Shown in pieces: positions 13,055 to 25,559 of a stretch of DNA of 64,000 nt. The stretch's first letter is position 1, and the number at the start of each line of letters is the position of its first letter. This stretch comes from Xiphydria camelus (taxonomy: Eukaryota > Arthropoda > Insecta > Hymenoptera > Xiphydriidae), in assembly GCA_963678675.1 (NCBI GenBank), contig OY783198.1, positions 5,089,001 to 5,153,000 of the forward strand, read 5' to 3'. The position numbers were made by a program, and so were the translations under genes. Below the pieces are notes generated by a model. That model ran no database searches and was not told where the DNA came from. It saw only the letters and a program-made list of their open reading frames with translations.

Positions 13055-13912
13055 TCAGCCACGCTTAATACCAGGCAACCTCTCGTATCCCTTGTATATT
13101 TTATTTTATTATATTTCTTTCATTATCATTACTTTACGCCTCTCTGTGTTTCTTTTACGTTCACTTTCTTATACACTGTGTTCCAGAGCAATAATACATT
13201 TTTTATCCATCCATCCATCTATCCATTCGATGGATCGGATCATTGTAGATCGTCGAAGTAAAACGGATAAGCGCGCTGTACTTCTCATCAGCACTTCTAC
13301 GGGAGAGTATCGATAAGCATTCTTTATATCCTCATTTATTTCTCACCGCGAGCTTCGGTCGTAGATAAGGAAAAAAGAAGCGGGATCAAGGTGAGGGGGG
13401 CGGGAGAGGGATCGACAGAGCGGTCACCGGTAATTCTCCGTCGCCGTCCGATTCGCGCGGAAACTTTCCACGCTCGGCGAACTTTGGAAATTGGAATCGG
13501 AGCGCGAGCCGAAGGGAACGTTAGCGAGACGTCTGATTGTTTGTTTTCGCTCTCGCTGAGACGCCCCGCGGAAGCCCGTGGAAAATCGTCGGACGTGCCA
13601 TTCTCGCGGCGTCGTGGAGAGCGACGAATTATGCCGTGCAAATACCCATATGTGCGTGTATTTGCGCAGTGTAATGCGATCTGCCGACGAATCGATCTCT
13701 GCCATTGAAAATCGACGGGCCGTCAATTCGCGCTGCGTTTTCCCCGCGCGTGGCGCCTCGGATCCGTAGTCGTGACGCGATTCAAGTTCGGGGCGGAATT
13801 AGCGTCGAATTGAAGAAATTATATTCGTAAGCGCGCTTTTGTATCGGATGACAAATTTTCACTGTAACAAAATAACATTGGTAATACGGATTTCAAGATT
13901 TGCGTTTTGATA

Positions 13913-14207
13913 CACGAAAAAAAAAATGATTTTGCAGTCTTAGCAAGACTAGGCTTTGCTGGGAACTTTTTGCTATCGTGATAGAAATATTATCTGTATC
14001 AGCAAGAAGATAATATTCAATAATGGCAAATGTAACTACGATCACGGTGAAATTATCTTCGGTGAAAATATTTGCCATCTCAGCTGATATTTTTATTATT
14101 ATCGCACATATCTTTTGCGCTGGCGCAGATAATATTTTTGTCACGATAGCGAGAAATTCTCAGCAAAACCTAGTTTTGTTGAAACGGCAAAATAATTTTT
14201 TTCCGTG
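13913..14207. mobile_element. MITE family B, copy 1
   Basis: A 295-bp near-palindrome with CACGAAAAAAA and TTTTTTTCCGTG ends, flanked by TA at 13911-13912 and 14208-14209 (2-bp target duplication). The arms share TTTTGCAGTCTTA / GTTTTGTTGAAAC-type subterminal repeats. Copy 2 is at 21203-21474. Non-autonomous, no ORF of note. Confidence 0.75.
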
Positions 14208-17020
14208 TAAGTATAGCCTCACGAGAAATGTGATTTTTGAGATGCATATTCTTCTTGAACTTGTTCGATACTTGCGTCAAACATGCGGCTGCATCGTCGA
14301 TCGTTAATTTTAGCCGCTCCACGCGTATGTACAACGGGAGGGAAATAAAGCGTGACGTCTCACACGGAGCTTTTACCCAGCCGACGCGACGCTCAAATCC
14401 CTTCGATTTACAGTCCGCGTAAAATTACACCTTCCACACGCTCAAAGGCTCCTTCGGGGCGAAAGATTAAGAGCGTCGGCGATGCGAGGAGACCGAAATC
14501 ATCGGGAAGGTGCGAGATGAAAAAAAAGATCGCAATTTTGCTCGCCAAAGTAACGAATCGCTCTGTACGCGTACATTCGGGAACATCCAGTCACGTTCGC
14601 GTCGCCGAGAACATTTCAAAAGCCAAAAGGGCAATATATCACCGACACGTGTCGTGGGTGGGGATACGGATCGCTTTTTTCAAGTAAATTCAATCGCTGG
14701 CAAAGCGTACGTGAGGATAAAGAGGAGAAAGAGAGAGATAGAGTGAGAGGCTATCGATTGAGGCACCTCTTTCCAAGCGACGACGTGTCAATGCGAGACG
14801 CGATCGCTATATTTCCTCGATGGTAATGACAAATAAGGAAGTGCGAGGGAGGGGGCGGAAGAAACGCGTTCGACGCGACATTTTTGTCGTTCACGCTTGA
14901 CGGGGTCGCGCTCGAGTTCCGAACGAGTGACGGGAACTTGTAACGATTTTTTTCAGAGTCCGGAACGCCGCGTGTACTCCTGGCGTCACGGATTCTGTCG
15001 CCAGGGATTGTTTAAAATGTCATTTTTAAGTGTACTTGCCAATGAAAAATGAATTTTCATAGTCGCGTTAGCTACGGTAGTATTTGCTTTGGTTAACGAA
15101 GGCGTGACGATTGATTGGTCATTGGTTAGTACGTTTAAAAATGACATTTCAAAAAGCCACTGGCAACAGAGCTCGTAGCTGCATTTCAAAATATCGTCTT
15201 CCAGCTCAAATGAGGCCGGAAGTAAATGATGAAAAAATAGGTGGGGTGTAAATAATATCGTTCAAATTTGTCGAATCCGCAGTACAAAAAATGAGCGAGA
15301 AGACCGAATCGTAACGCGCAAATCGAAGGGAAATATTCGCGACACGCTTAATCGATACCCACGGGAATTTGCAGATCGGACCGTCGTTGCGCGTCCTCCC
15401 GATTCTAATACCAAATTTGCCGCATAACTCTCTCCGACCTGGCGATAATATAACCGACTCGCGCGGTGGCGGAAAACGCGCGAGAGCGGTAACGCGTTAC
15501 GAACCGTTATCGCCGACGAAATACCCACCCCGTGCCATTCCGACTCCCATTATTTCGAGAGGGGGGGGGGGCGGCGAACGTAAATTATCACATTTACACA
15601 AACGTTCGACGCGTTCTTCCAGCGGGCGGGGGGCGCCCGATAGCAGCCCGCTAATTAACATCGAGGCCCTCCCCCCCCGTAGCGCACGCGAGGTATACCT
15701 ATAGAGCGCGGTGCCGTTAAATTTTGTAACATGGCGCGTTTCCAGCGCACCTGGCAAGCTGTTGCTCGCGTTTGGATATTTCGCCGCGCCTTCGAGCAGG
15801 CGATACGCGCGTGCATGGCGCGGGAGCGCGGTAACGTCGTCTCACCGAGCGCTGTAAGGGAATGTATTAATTTTCACAATATCACGCATTGGATGGATAA
15901 AAGCTTTGTCTGCAATTATATACAATTTAACACAAATCTTTTTCACAGTCTACCTATAGGTATACCCAGGCGCGTGTACGATTAGTCGCGGTTGTCACGG
16001 TGCTCTTGCGCGGCTCTGTTACGCGCACATTAATTATTATATACCCACGCTCAACCCTGTTTCCGCCCGGTCGGTCCGTGCGAAATACGACCGCGACACC
16101 GCGCGGGATTATTGACTCAAAGTCAGTCGTGTACTGTATGTTTCTCGAGTACTCGCGCGCGCGCGTACGCTCCTCTGTGTGGGTTTTCGGGCGTATGAAG
16201 TCGCACAGGCGTAGGCATATCCGCTTAGGCACCGCGGGGGCGACGTTACTCTGAATTTATAGGCGCTCCACAATCTATCAAGAAGACATTTCGCGGGGGT
16301 GTGGGGAGAGATGTAAAGGGTAACGCGCGCGGCAGCGGTAAAGGTGGAGGAGGGAAACGCAGTGAGGGATGAGGCGGGAGAGGGAGGCGTTTGGAATATA
16401 AACGAGGGAATCCTCCTTGGAGGTGGTACGCGAGGGTTTAAGGAAAGAGGCTGGCGGAGGGGGGAATGATTCTCTGGACCGTATAACAAATGACGGAGGC
16501 TCCCGATGATCCATGGGTTGGCTAAATTGTTTTTGCTTTTTCGCCGGTTACATATACCCGTGTCGCGTAATACCCACCCCGCGCGCGCGGACGGTCGAAG
16601 CTCTTCGAAGGGATTTCCAGGCTGAATCGCGGGGGAGACGCGGAGCGCTCTCGCGAACGCCGGAATTCCGCGTATACGGATTAAGAATTCTTTTATAATC
16701 GTGATTGGGGGATTCTAACGATTCGGCGCGAGAAAGGGATGGAAGGTATCTCGGAATTTCTTTACCTTTATTATTGCATTCTCGGTATTTCGTTTTAGCT
16801 TCCGTATCGCGAGCAGATAACCATTTCGGGCGGGGAATGGGTAGGATAACGAGTACAATTACTGGCACTTTAGGCGGACGAAATTGTGCAGCCAGTGGTA
16901 TATCTTTATCTCTCTCTACCTAATACAGTCGTGATCGAAGGGTGCGAATCACTACCGGGGTGCTGACAATTAGACCCGTTACGCTATCTGTACGTACGGA
17001 AAAAAATATTAAGGTGTAGG
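14208..17020. other. CpG-rich non-coding stretch
   Basis: Apart from the palindrome at 14991-15174, this block is GC- and CpG-rich with overlapping open frames on both strands. Residues are Arg/Ser/Pro-biased, the usual product of random CpG-rich DNA. I see no gene. Confidence 0.45.
14991..15174. mobile_element. Short palindromic element
   Basis: Arms of about 40 bp (CTGTCGCCAGGGATTG.. AAAATGTCATTTTTAA on the left, the reverse complement with CACTGGCAACAG on the right) surround a core of about 100 bp. The subfamily ends differ from the CACTGAGA-type elements. The adjacent 15175-15235 recurs inverted at 38690-38770. Confidence 0.55.
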
Positions 17021-17079
17021 GGAGAGTTGCCTATGCTGAACCGGTACCTAAATTGAACCTCCTGGCTATTTTAAGTAAA

Positions 17080-18030
17080 TGAGCATTTCTACTGATTCCA
17101 GAGATCTCGATTTTTGTCAAAACCTTAAGCGCTGATTTAAAAAATCATGCACTTATTGACATACATATATGTCTATTTATTGACTATATCTGAAAGGAAG
17201 TATAAAATATTAACGATTTTATGTACGAGAGAACATTTTTTTTTTCATGGAAAATCATCGATATCTCGGCGATCCTTTAAGATTTTCTCAATAAGTGCAT
17301 GATTTTTGGAATCAGCGCTTACGATTTTGACAAAAATCGAAATCTCTGGAATCGAACTCTCAACGATCCTATCTTATGTATTTTTTCGCGCTGATTACGA
17401 AAATTATAGATATATTGAGGATATCTCAAAGGAAGACCGAGATATCGATGATTTCTGGCAGAAAAATAATTTTTTTATACACAAAATCAGCGTTATTTTA
17501 TATTTCCTTTGAGATTTCGACCGAATAACTGTCATTTTCGGAATCAGCGTAAAAAAATACATAAGATAGGGTGATCCAGAATTCGATTCCAGAGATTTCG
17601 ATTTTTGCGAAAAATCTAAGGCATACCCCTTAGATTTTTCGCAAAAATCGAAATCTCTGGAATCGAATTCTCGACCATCCTATCTTATGTATTTTTTCGC
17701 GCTGATTACGAAAATTATAGATATATCGAGGATATCTCAAAGGAAGACCGAGATATCGATGATTTTCCGCGAAAAAAATAATTTTTGGGTACATGAAATT
17801 ACCGATATCTTATATTTCCTTTGAGATATCGTCAATATATCTGCCATTTTCGGAATCAGCGTGAAAAAATACATCGGATAGGGTGGTCGAGAGATCGATT
17901 TCAGAGATTTCAATTTTCGCGAAAAATTGAGCTCTCGACCATTCTATCTTATGTATTTTTTCGCGCTGATTACGAAAATTACAGATATATCGAGGATATC
18001 TCAAAGGAAGACCGAAATATCGATGATTTT
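17080..18030. repeat. Array of interlocked inverted repeats, block 1
   Basis: Units of about 300 bp alternate in orientation. They carry recurring blocks such as CGATATCTCAAAGGAAGACC, GAATCGAACTCTCGACCATC and TATTTTTTCGCGCTGATTAC, together with their complements. It looks like a satellite-like palindromic array; the same blocks form 25560-26810. No coding signature. Confidence 0.7.
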
Positions 18031-18186
18031 CGAGTTCCGATAGCAGCTGAGATCCAGTCGAGAACCGCGCGAATTATCTTCCACTCCGCGATTACAGACC
18101 ACTCGGAAGATAAACCGAGAAACTCTGTCGAGATCCTTTGAGAAAGAGAAAAAGTTGTGCCGTCGAGAATTTGATTTCAATGAATT

Positions 18187-18377
18187 GCACGCAGAGAGGA
18201 TGAATCAATTGGATCCACTGAAAATGACTTGCGGGGTCGCAAAATTTTTTAATACATCCATTTGACATCCCTTCCTTACAACGATGCGGAGTAGCATATG
18301 ATCGCAAGGAAGAAATATCAGATTAATATGAAATGAGGTTTAATTTTTAGTAGATCTGACTAATTCTCTTTCCCTGT
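18187..18377. mobile_element. MITE family D, degenerate copy
   Basis: Shares the internal blocks GGGGTCGCAA, TTTTTAATACATC, AAGGAAGAAATATC and TTTTTAGTAGATC with the copies at 29080, 44595 and 47464, but the left end is diverged. Confidence 0.55.
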
Positions 18378-18408
18378 ACATACAAGCAGTATTCAATGCA
18401 CTCCAAAA

Positions 18409-18742
18409 GCTGGGTCTTCACTGCGCGAAACTGTCTCGCGAAACTGTTTCGCGAAACTAGTCTCGCCTCGTGTATACTTTGTACTCACCCCGAAACGTGC
18501 TTCGCGAGTATGTTTCGAAGTGAGCCAAACGTGAGTCGGTTTTCGATCGCGCATCAAAGAGCTTCGCCTTCCGAGTGCCGCCAGTGTGAACGTGCACCGT
18601 GTGTTTCGCCGGCACCATTGTCTCGCGCAAACTGGCGGCTCACCTTATTTTCGCCTGGAACCCGAAACGTTTCGTCCCGACACTCGCCGAACATTTTCGC
18701 GAAACAGTTTCGCGAAAGAGTTGCGCGCAGTGAAGACCCGGC
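18409..18742. mobile_element. GC-rich palindromic element
   Basis: A 334-bp element whose ends GCTGGGTCTTCACTGCGCG and CGCGCAGTGAAGACCCGGC are inverted repeats. The arms continue with repeated TTTCGCGAAAC motifs. It differs in composition and ends from the AT-rich families; no transposase. Confidence 0.65.
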
Positions 18743-21169
18743 TAAACACGAGTACAGGCGTTCGTCTCCGCGCGGCCACCCGCCTCGACCATTTCGGGCC
18801 GCGCTGGCGAAACGGCATCGGGCGTGTTACGAGGAGGGCTGGCTGCCCCCGTTGTAGTTCAGGGTGCGTGGGCGACCCTCTTCGACGTCGCCCACGCGAC
18901 CCGCAGCACGCGGCGAGAGCCACGCCGCTTCGAGCAACATCCACCAGTGCGCCGGGGACCACCACCTTGCCGGTTTCCAGGATTTCCCTGTATTCCGATC
19001 TCGACCGCGCGCGGCACGCGTGTCACGCTCCGCGAGAGAAGCCGCCGACATCGACGGGGTGGGACGCGGGAAGAGGAGGGATAGTTCGATGTACCGCGGA
19101 AAACGAAGCGAAATACGAAAACAGTTCGCCGACGGTACGCGCGCAAAGTGGTTCCGAGGCGCCGGAGTGTCTCGGGATTCGTAGATCCGACGTCGTCGCA
19201 CCGCGGAGAATTTCTCGGATCGTCAGATTCGATTTCGGCACCGCGCGCTCTTCGTTGCACGGAATTCCGTCTATCACGCGGCGCGAGAAAAAAAGAGAGC
19301 CGCGGTTCGACAGCTCGAAAACAATAACAGTGGTCGCGCGCTTCGCGGACGGGTTTTTCTCATAGCGGCACGGCTGGAGTGGGGGAGACACGGGCGACGG
19401 CTACCGAATTCCTGTCGGTACGAGTTCGAGGTGCCGAGGGAATGGGATCGGTCGTGGATATATTCTTCGTCTCGTCACGGGGAATGGGAGGCACGCTGTA
19501 ACGTCGAACGGTATCGGTGAGGGTGGGAGCGAGACGCGGAGTGGTGGGAGATTTTGGAAAACGAGGTGGGTCGGATATTTCATCGTGGCTGCATATTTTG
19601 TCGTATGTTTGTTTCCTTTCGCGGTTCGCTAAAGGTAGTTTACGCTGTCGAGATTGAAAAGAGAAGCAATTTGACGCTTACATACTTAGCATTTTAATTC
19701 TTCATAGATTCTATGAAAATACTACTATCAAAATTTGCAATTGTCATCAAGTGTTTGGCTATCAGATCGTTTGATATCTTCTTAACCCAATAAAGCCTGG
19801 GTAATTTTTCTCCTACCAGGGAACAGCTGTTAAATAAACGATTGAAAAATGAGCTGCTTTGACAAATAAATACTTAAAACTTTATATATCAAGATCAACA
19901 TATATAATATCCACGAGATTTCTCATAAAAACGAATTTTTTTTTATCGGCGTTACAAACACACGGTTTTAATTTCGAACGTAACCTCCGTATGATAAATC
20001 ATACGATAGGCTGTATTGGGTTAAGATCATTGATACGTCGTCGGTATTCTTTCGTGAGGAGCGTTTGCGAAGTTCCGATGAATTTTGTTGAATTCCCATT
20101 AAACTTCTGTATAAAGATAATTAAACAAAAAATTGCCGGATACCCGTGACACAATAGACGCACTTCACAGTTCGATCAAAAAATAAAGAACGCATCTCGC
20201 GTCGCGATCGAATCGTACGAATTTACTTCGACTCGACACTCGACAATTTCATTTCCGATTCATGATTAGCGATTTTTCGATGGATATTACAGAGCAACTC
20301 GTTGAGCTCGAGGACCATCGATCCGCGACGGACCTTATCGCCGCGGTGGAAAAGGGAAGCGTCCTCCGAAAAATAAGGGATTAATTTAGCGCCGGGCGGC
20401 GGTGGTACAAAGAGCGCCGGAAAAACGTCGAGGGATTCGGGAAACCGAGGCGACCTCCCTTTGCGGCGTCTTCATCTCGAGATCGGAGGCGGGTAACGAG
20501 GTGAGACTTTTTTTATTTCGTTCTACGTCGACGCGACTGGAAGAGGGGTCGCGGGATACGGGAGGCTGCGGATCGACGGGAGGAATCGAGTACCGCGGGA
20601 GCAGACCGCATCGAGGAGTCGTGGTGCATCGGATGCGGCGGGAGGCTCGTCTTCTTCCTCGGAGATGTGAGTGCATTTTTTTCTTCCCATTTTTCTCGCG
20701 CGTAGCTCTCCGCGTCGCGTGGCCGAAGCTGCGCCGAAGCGTTGACGGAGCTTGCCGCGCGTCCATCTACCGCAGCATCGGAGGATCGCATCGCGAGGAC
20801 TGCAACGATCGTCCGTCGCGGCTTCGGGGGAGCATGGAGGACTATCGCCACGCCTGGAACATCGGAGCGATGCGCGATCTTCTTCCCTTCTACACTTCCG
20901 GTGTCGCGTAGCGGGGCGAAACGGAGCGATGGACGTCATGCGGTGAGTTGGACAAATTATTATCTTTCACCTGGAAACGATTAATTCGGGATTGTCGATG
21001 TTTTATATTCGACGCGTGTATTATACTTTGGAAACGCGGGTGTGTACTGGAGAGAGTACCTATTTCGTTTGAGAAAAGTACTCGAACGGTGAGAAACATC
21101 GGTATCAGATTCTCAATTGAGAACGACTTGAATACCGATCGATTGAACGACGATATCCGGAATACTGCA
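18743..21169. other. CpG-rich stretch with open frames on both strands; no supported gene
   Basis: 18.7-19.6 kb and 20.3-20.95 kb are GC-rich and open in several frames at once, the longest 259 codons. None has a start context, splice partners or recognisable domains. It could be a CpG-rich promoter or non-coding exon; nothing in the sequence shows which. Confidence 0.4.
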
Positions 21170-21661
21170 CACTGAGAAAGCAGTTTATTTATAGTTAATA
21201 TACGCAGAAAAAAATGATTTTGCAGTCTTAACAAAACTTTTGCTATCGTGACGGAAATATTATCCACGGCAGCAAAAGATACGTTCGATAATGGCAAAAG
21301 GAACTGCGATCACGGTGGAATTTTTGTCGGTAAAAATACTTGCTGTTCCTGCAGATATTTTTAATATTATCGGACATATTTTTTATCGCCAGAGATAATA
21401 TTTTTGTCACGATAGCGAGAAATTCTCAGCAGAACCCAGTTTTGTTAAAACTGCAAAATGATTGTTTTTCCGCGTACGTATACTCGATCACGATGAAAAA
21501 ATTTTATTCTTTGGGCCAATGAAATATTCGCGTTACAGCTATTACTCTATTTCTGTTTGAATGAAAGAGACATTCTAAAACACACACAATTAACATATAT
21601 AATATTTACTTGGCCTAATGAAATATATCTTTCGCTATAATTAAATATACATTTATCAGTG
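21170..21661. mobile_element. MITE family A interrupted by a family B element
   Basis: The left end CACTGAGAAAGCAGTTTATTT (21170) and the right part (ATTACTCTATTTCTGTTTGAA, TACTTGGCC, CAGTG at 21657-21661) match the intact family A copy at 57370-57596. Family B DNA (21203-21474) splits them at a TA. The right terminus has lost about 20 bp relative to the 57370 copy. Confidence 0.75.
21203..21474. mobile_element. MITE family B, copy 2 (nested)
   Basis: 272 bp with CGCAGAAAAAAATGATTTTGC and inverted-repeat TTTTTCCGCG ends, flanked by TA on both sides (21201-21202, 21475-21476). Homologous to 13913-14207 and inserted into a family A element. Confidence 0.78.
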
Positions 21662-23168
21662 TACCGGTTAAATTTTAATAGCTTTTAATTGCAATTATCG
21701 TATCGTTTTACCAACTTCGTTTTTGGTGCGAGAGAAACCGAAACCTTTAAAGAATTACATCGTCGCGATCCGCATTCGAAATATGCGACGACGACGGTCC
21801 GGACAACCGGGTCCGAGTTCCCGTAGCGGGTTTACCTCGCGAAATCAATAGCCCGGCACACTATAACCGGTGGTTCCTTTCGGGGGAAAACGGAGCGGCA
21901 AACTAAGCTGGCTCCGGTACTGATGGACTATTTCCTGGGTAATTTCTGCCCCTCGTCGCGGAGCGACCGTAATGATTTCGCGCGTCTATATAGAATGGAT
22001 TTATGGGACGCACACACCGAGTACGTCGAAAGGCGTCTCCGGTGAAATTCCCTTTGTATAAATTTCTTTCCGCGAAGCATCGCTAAAGCGGTGTCGCGTT
22101 CATTTGAGAAACGCCGGCAGAAAATGCCGGGAAATTTGATATGCCGCGTGTATCGAGCGCTGCGTCGCTCCAGTTTTTTTTTAAGATTTCGCAAATTGAA
22201 ACACTCCGCGAAAGACGAGAATAAGGAGAAGGGGAGATGTCGCGATTTTTAAGAGTTCTGGAAATCGGACGTTTTCGCTTGAAAGGAACGCAGACTCGGA
22301 AAGATCCCAACTGTCCGGCATCTCTTTTACTTTCGTACGTTTTTTCCCTCGCACTTTTTTTCCCCGATCGCCTCTTTCTCCCTACTTTTCCTCCCCTTTC
22401 TCTCGGATCTCCTCCGAAGAAAGGTTGTTTCGCTTTTCACGTCGCCCCTTCCATCCAGCGCGGTTTCTCTCGCTCATCAAGCTCAATTTTTTCAACGATT
22501 CGAATACGAGTTATTCGCGGCATCGGCCCTCCTCCTCCTCCCCCACGGGCAATTAAATTCTTTCCTCTCCGAAACCGTCACGTCTGGATACGCACGCGGA
22601 CCACGCGGGAATGTCGGTTGCTCTCGAGAGCGATTCCGAAGACTTTTCGAACGAGGTCGACTAATGAGAAGCGGCTTGAAAGGCAGGACAGCCGCTGAGG
22701 GGGTGGGTGGTTATCGAACAGCCCGCTTTCTCGTCTCCCCGTCCGCGGAATCCTCTCGAAATTGAAGAGACGCGGCGCGCGGGGACGCGAGAACCGCTGA
22801 CGCCGGAATGAAGGGAGCTTACCGACAAAGCACAGAGAGCAGCGCATCTACCCGAAAATCCCGAATAGCGGGAGTGAATAAATAAAATGGCCGGACGGGA
22901 GACCAAAAAAATCCCACGTCTCGAAGCCTGGCGTCCCTCGCGCAAAGCTGCGGACATCGCGAAAGCGTTCACAATCGCCGATATCGCTGCTTTTTTCCCC
23001 CCGCTTCGGGAGCGTTGACTATTGTAGATCCAACCGTCTTTTTTTTTGTTCATATCGTTTCGTTATCGCGGACGGAACGGCGTGGCGATAAATGGGTGAG
23101 GAGCTCGTCTTATCGGCGTTCCAAAATGTTTTACGTGGAAAATTTGAAACTCCAATTGAAGGTGCGCT
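21662..23168. other. Non-coding stretch; nothing recognised
   Basis: Mixed CpG-rich and pyrimidine-rich sequence (CTCCTCCTCC near 22530). Open frames are short and overlapping with no family signature. Confidence 0.4.
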
Positions 23169-23405
23169 GCGAGAAATAACTTGGTTAAAATGACAAAATG
23201 CATTTGGTGTTAAACGAGATTAATTATTCTCACCAAAATACCAAGTCAAACCGAATATTCAGTCGTTCCAACGTAATGTCTAGTTATTCTAATCAGAAAA
23301 TGGTTAGTCTGACCGAACACAGATGGAGAGGATCCATATTTCACCAAACGGTTTGTCTATGGTCTCCATAATTTTAGTTAGGTCGACCAGGTTATTCTTC
23401 TCGGT
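23169..23405. mobile_element. MITE family F, copy 1
   Basis: Ends in GAGAAATAAC and TTATTCTTCTCGGTG. The interior carries AATGCATTTGGT, TAGTTATTCTAA and CACAGATGGAG..CCA blocks shared with 41661-41898 and, less closely, 45560-45793. Confidence 0.65.
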
Positions 23406-24051
23406 GACAGATTTCTCGAATAGAACTTTTATCAGGAATATTTGGATCCCAGAGATTTTTCCTGGCGTCGCGCAAAACGTCCTGATTAGAAATCCGACCG
23501 CGCAAGTTATTCAGCAGTCTCCCCTCGAGGCGGATGCCTTCGTACGTAGCGTGTTTATTACGCGAACGATCGACGAAAATTCGAACGGTCGACGGCAGGG
23601 TTTGCGGATTATTTCAATTATTCGCGCGGTCCAGGCTCGGTCGAATTTGGCGGATCCCCGCTGAAAATGTACGTATACAGTGTTCAACTGGGCGTTATCG
23701 GATTTATTGGCCTGGATATATTCTCCGCATTTTCGACGCGGCGTGATTGAGAGTTTAATAACGATCGACTACGGGGCACTTCTTCCTTTGATCGGCCCTC
23801 CGAGTGCGCCTTTCAGCCCGCGTATCGGTCCATCCATAATAATGCTCTTTGAAATTGCCCCTTTGTCGAGAAAAGGCGGAAAATCTCTCTCTTTCGGGGA
23901 TAGATTTGAATCTTGCGATTACGAAACGCTTCCGTGTCGGACATGTGTGTATGTATGGAAGATGCAGCATTCCATTTAAAGATGATGTAAATTGATACGA
24001 TTCCACTGGAGCCATAATATCAATCGATCGGCGGTATAGAAAGGACCGGCG

Positions 24052-24396
24052 CACAGTTTGGTTTTGTATCGACTTCTGTTTTGATTCACTTATTAATTGA
24101 AAGAAAAGTCAAACATAATCGCAAGGTTGAATTATCCTTGTTGTCGGTACCATATCTATGATTAGACCATGAATGCAGTCGCGATAATTTTTGTTGCATG
24201 GTTATGGTAACAACAAGGTTGAATTTTATAGCAGCAAATTTTATATCCTGGCTGAATTAATCACAAAACTAGATCGAGACGATATCACAGCATGGTAGTG
24301 TCAACGATACAATTATGGAATTATATGGTTGGCGCCAAAATCGACCACGATTTCTGCTTAAATTATGGTTCTTTCAACCAGATTTTTCTCTGAGTG
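24052..24396. mobile_element. MITE-like element
   Basis: AT-rich insert-like block bounded by CACAGTTTGGTT on the left and AACCAGATTTTTCTCTGAGTG on the right, imperfect inverted ends of the same class. The internal AAGGTTGAATT motif occurs twice. Confidence 0.4.
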
Positions 24397-24920
24397 CAGT
24401 ACATACCTACTTTAATTGTTCTGCTCTACTTACGTGACGTTACATCATAAGAGGTCCAATTATATCGAATGTCGATGTCGCTCTACTGTTACATATAGCG
24501 CGAATCTATTTCTCCGGGGGACTTTTCTCTCTCATAAAATTACACACGTTCTCTCCCGCCTCGTCCTCGTCCTCGTCCTCTCCGCGGATGATATTACTCA
24601 AATCCCAGAACGTTATGCCGCGGCATAATGTTCCCGACGGATAACGTCGAGCGCGGTGGCGACACGTGTGTGCTCTACGTATTATTGCATACGCGAATGG
24701 CTCTGTATTCGTACGAAAGTTTCCCCCCCGGTGTGTGTTGGGTATAATATATACCACGAGCGTTCCTCTTCGCGCGAGATTGAGCGGTACCTAATGGGTA
24801 CGATGGATTACGCCGTTACAGGCGGGAAAAGTAAAAGTGCACTGAGAAGAATTCGTAGGTCGCATAGCAATTAGTACAGCTTTGATAGCTATACTTTAAG
24901 GCTATGCGATAGGTTAACTA

Positions 24921-25139
24921 CACTGAGAGAAGAGTTTATTTATAGTTAATAAATTTATACTTGATTATGGGGAGAAAAATATTTTGTCGGGTCAAATAGA
25001 TACATGTTAATCACATTGGAATATCTCTTCCGTTCAAGCCGAAATAGAGGTAACGAAAATTTGCGTGGCTCAAAGAAATATTTTTGTCGCCATAATCAAG
25101 TATGTGTATATTAACTGTAAATAAACTTTTTTCTCGGTG
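24921..25139. mobile_element. MITE family A, intact copy
   Basis: 219 bp from CACTGAGAGAAGAGTTTATTT to AAATAAACTTTTTTCTCGGTG, flanked by TA at 24919-24920 and 25140-25141. The inner arms share ACTTGATTATGG and its complement. Homologous to 57370-57596 and 21170-21661. Confidence 0.8.
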
Positions 25140-25559
25140 TAGACGGGGATCAAAGACGACCGTCTTCCAATCGCGCGTTGTAAAGATACTTACATCACGG
25201 ATCTCGTCCCGCTATTCGTACGGCACATTGTACATGCTCCATCCATCCGTTCGATCGCGCATATAGGGAGGTAGCGTAAATCGCGAAAATCCATTTGCCA
25301 ATATCGATATCGCCGGGTAACGCGGGCTACGCGGGTATTATATCCTGTATTCAGCTTGTAAACCGATTATACGATCCCACAGGAATCGTTTCCATTAGGC
25401 TACAGCGCCTTCCGACAATGCCGATCGGTGTACGGTCCGGATATAGCGGTGATCTCGCTCTTAGGGGAATGGCGCGTTGCACCAGCTGTGGAAAGAAAAT
25501 TATTTACTCTTTTCCATTAACCTTCTTCGATCGAATTCAACTTAGGTCGATATCGACCT

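Noticed and set aside
18586..19365. 259-codon + strand open frame
   Set aside because: Lies in CpG-rich DNA where several frames on both strands are open, overlaps the palindromic element, and has no domain, splice or promoter support.
20402..20911. 169-codon + strand open frame with overlapping minus frames
   Set aside because: Arg/Ser-biased composition in all frames is what CpG-rich random sequence gives; no evidence of selection or splicing.
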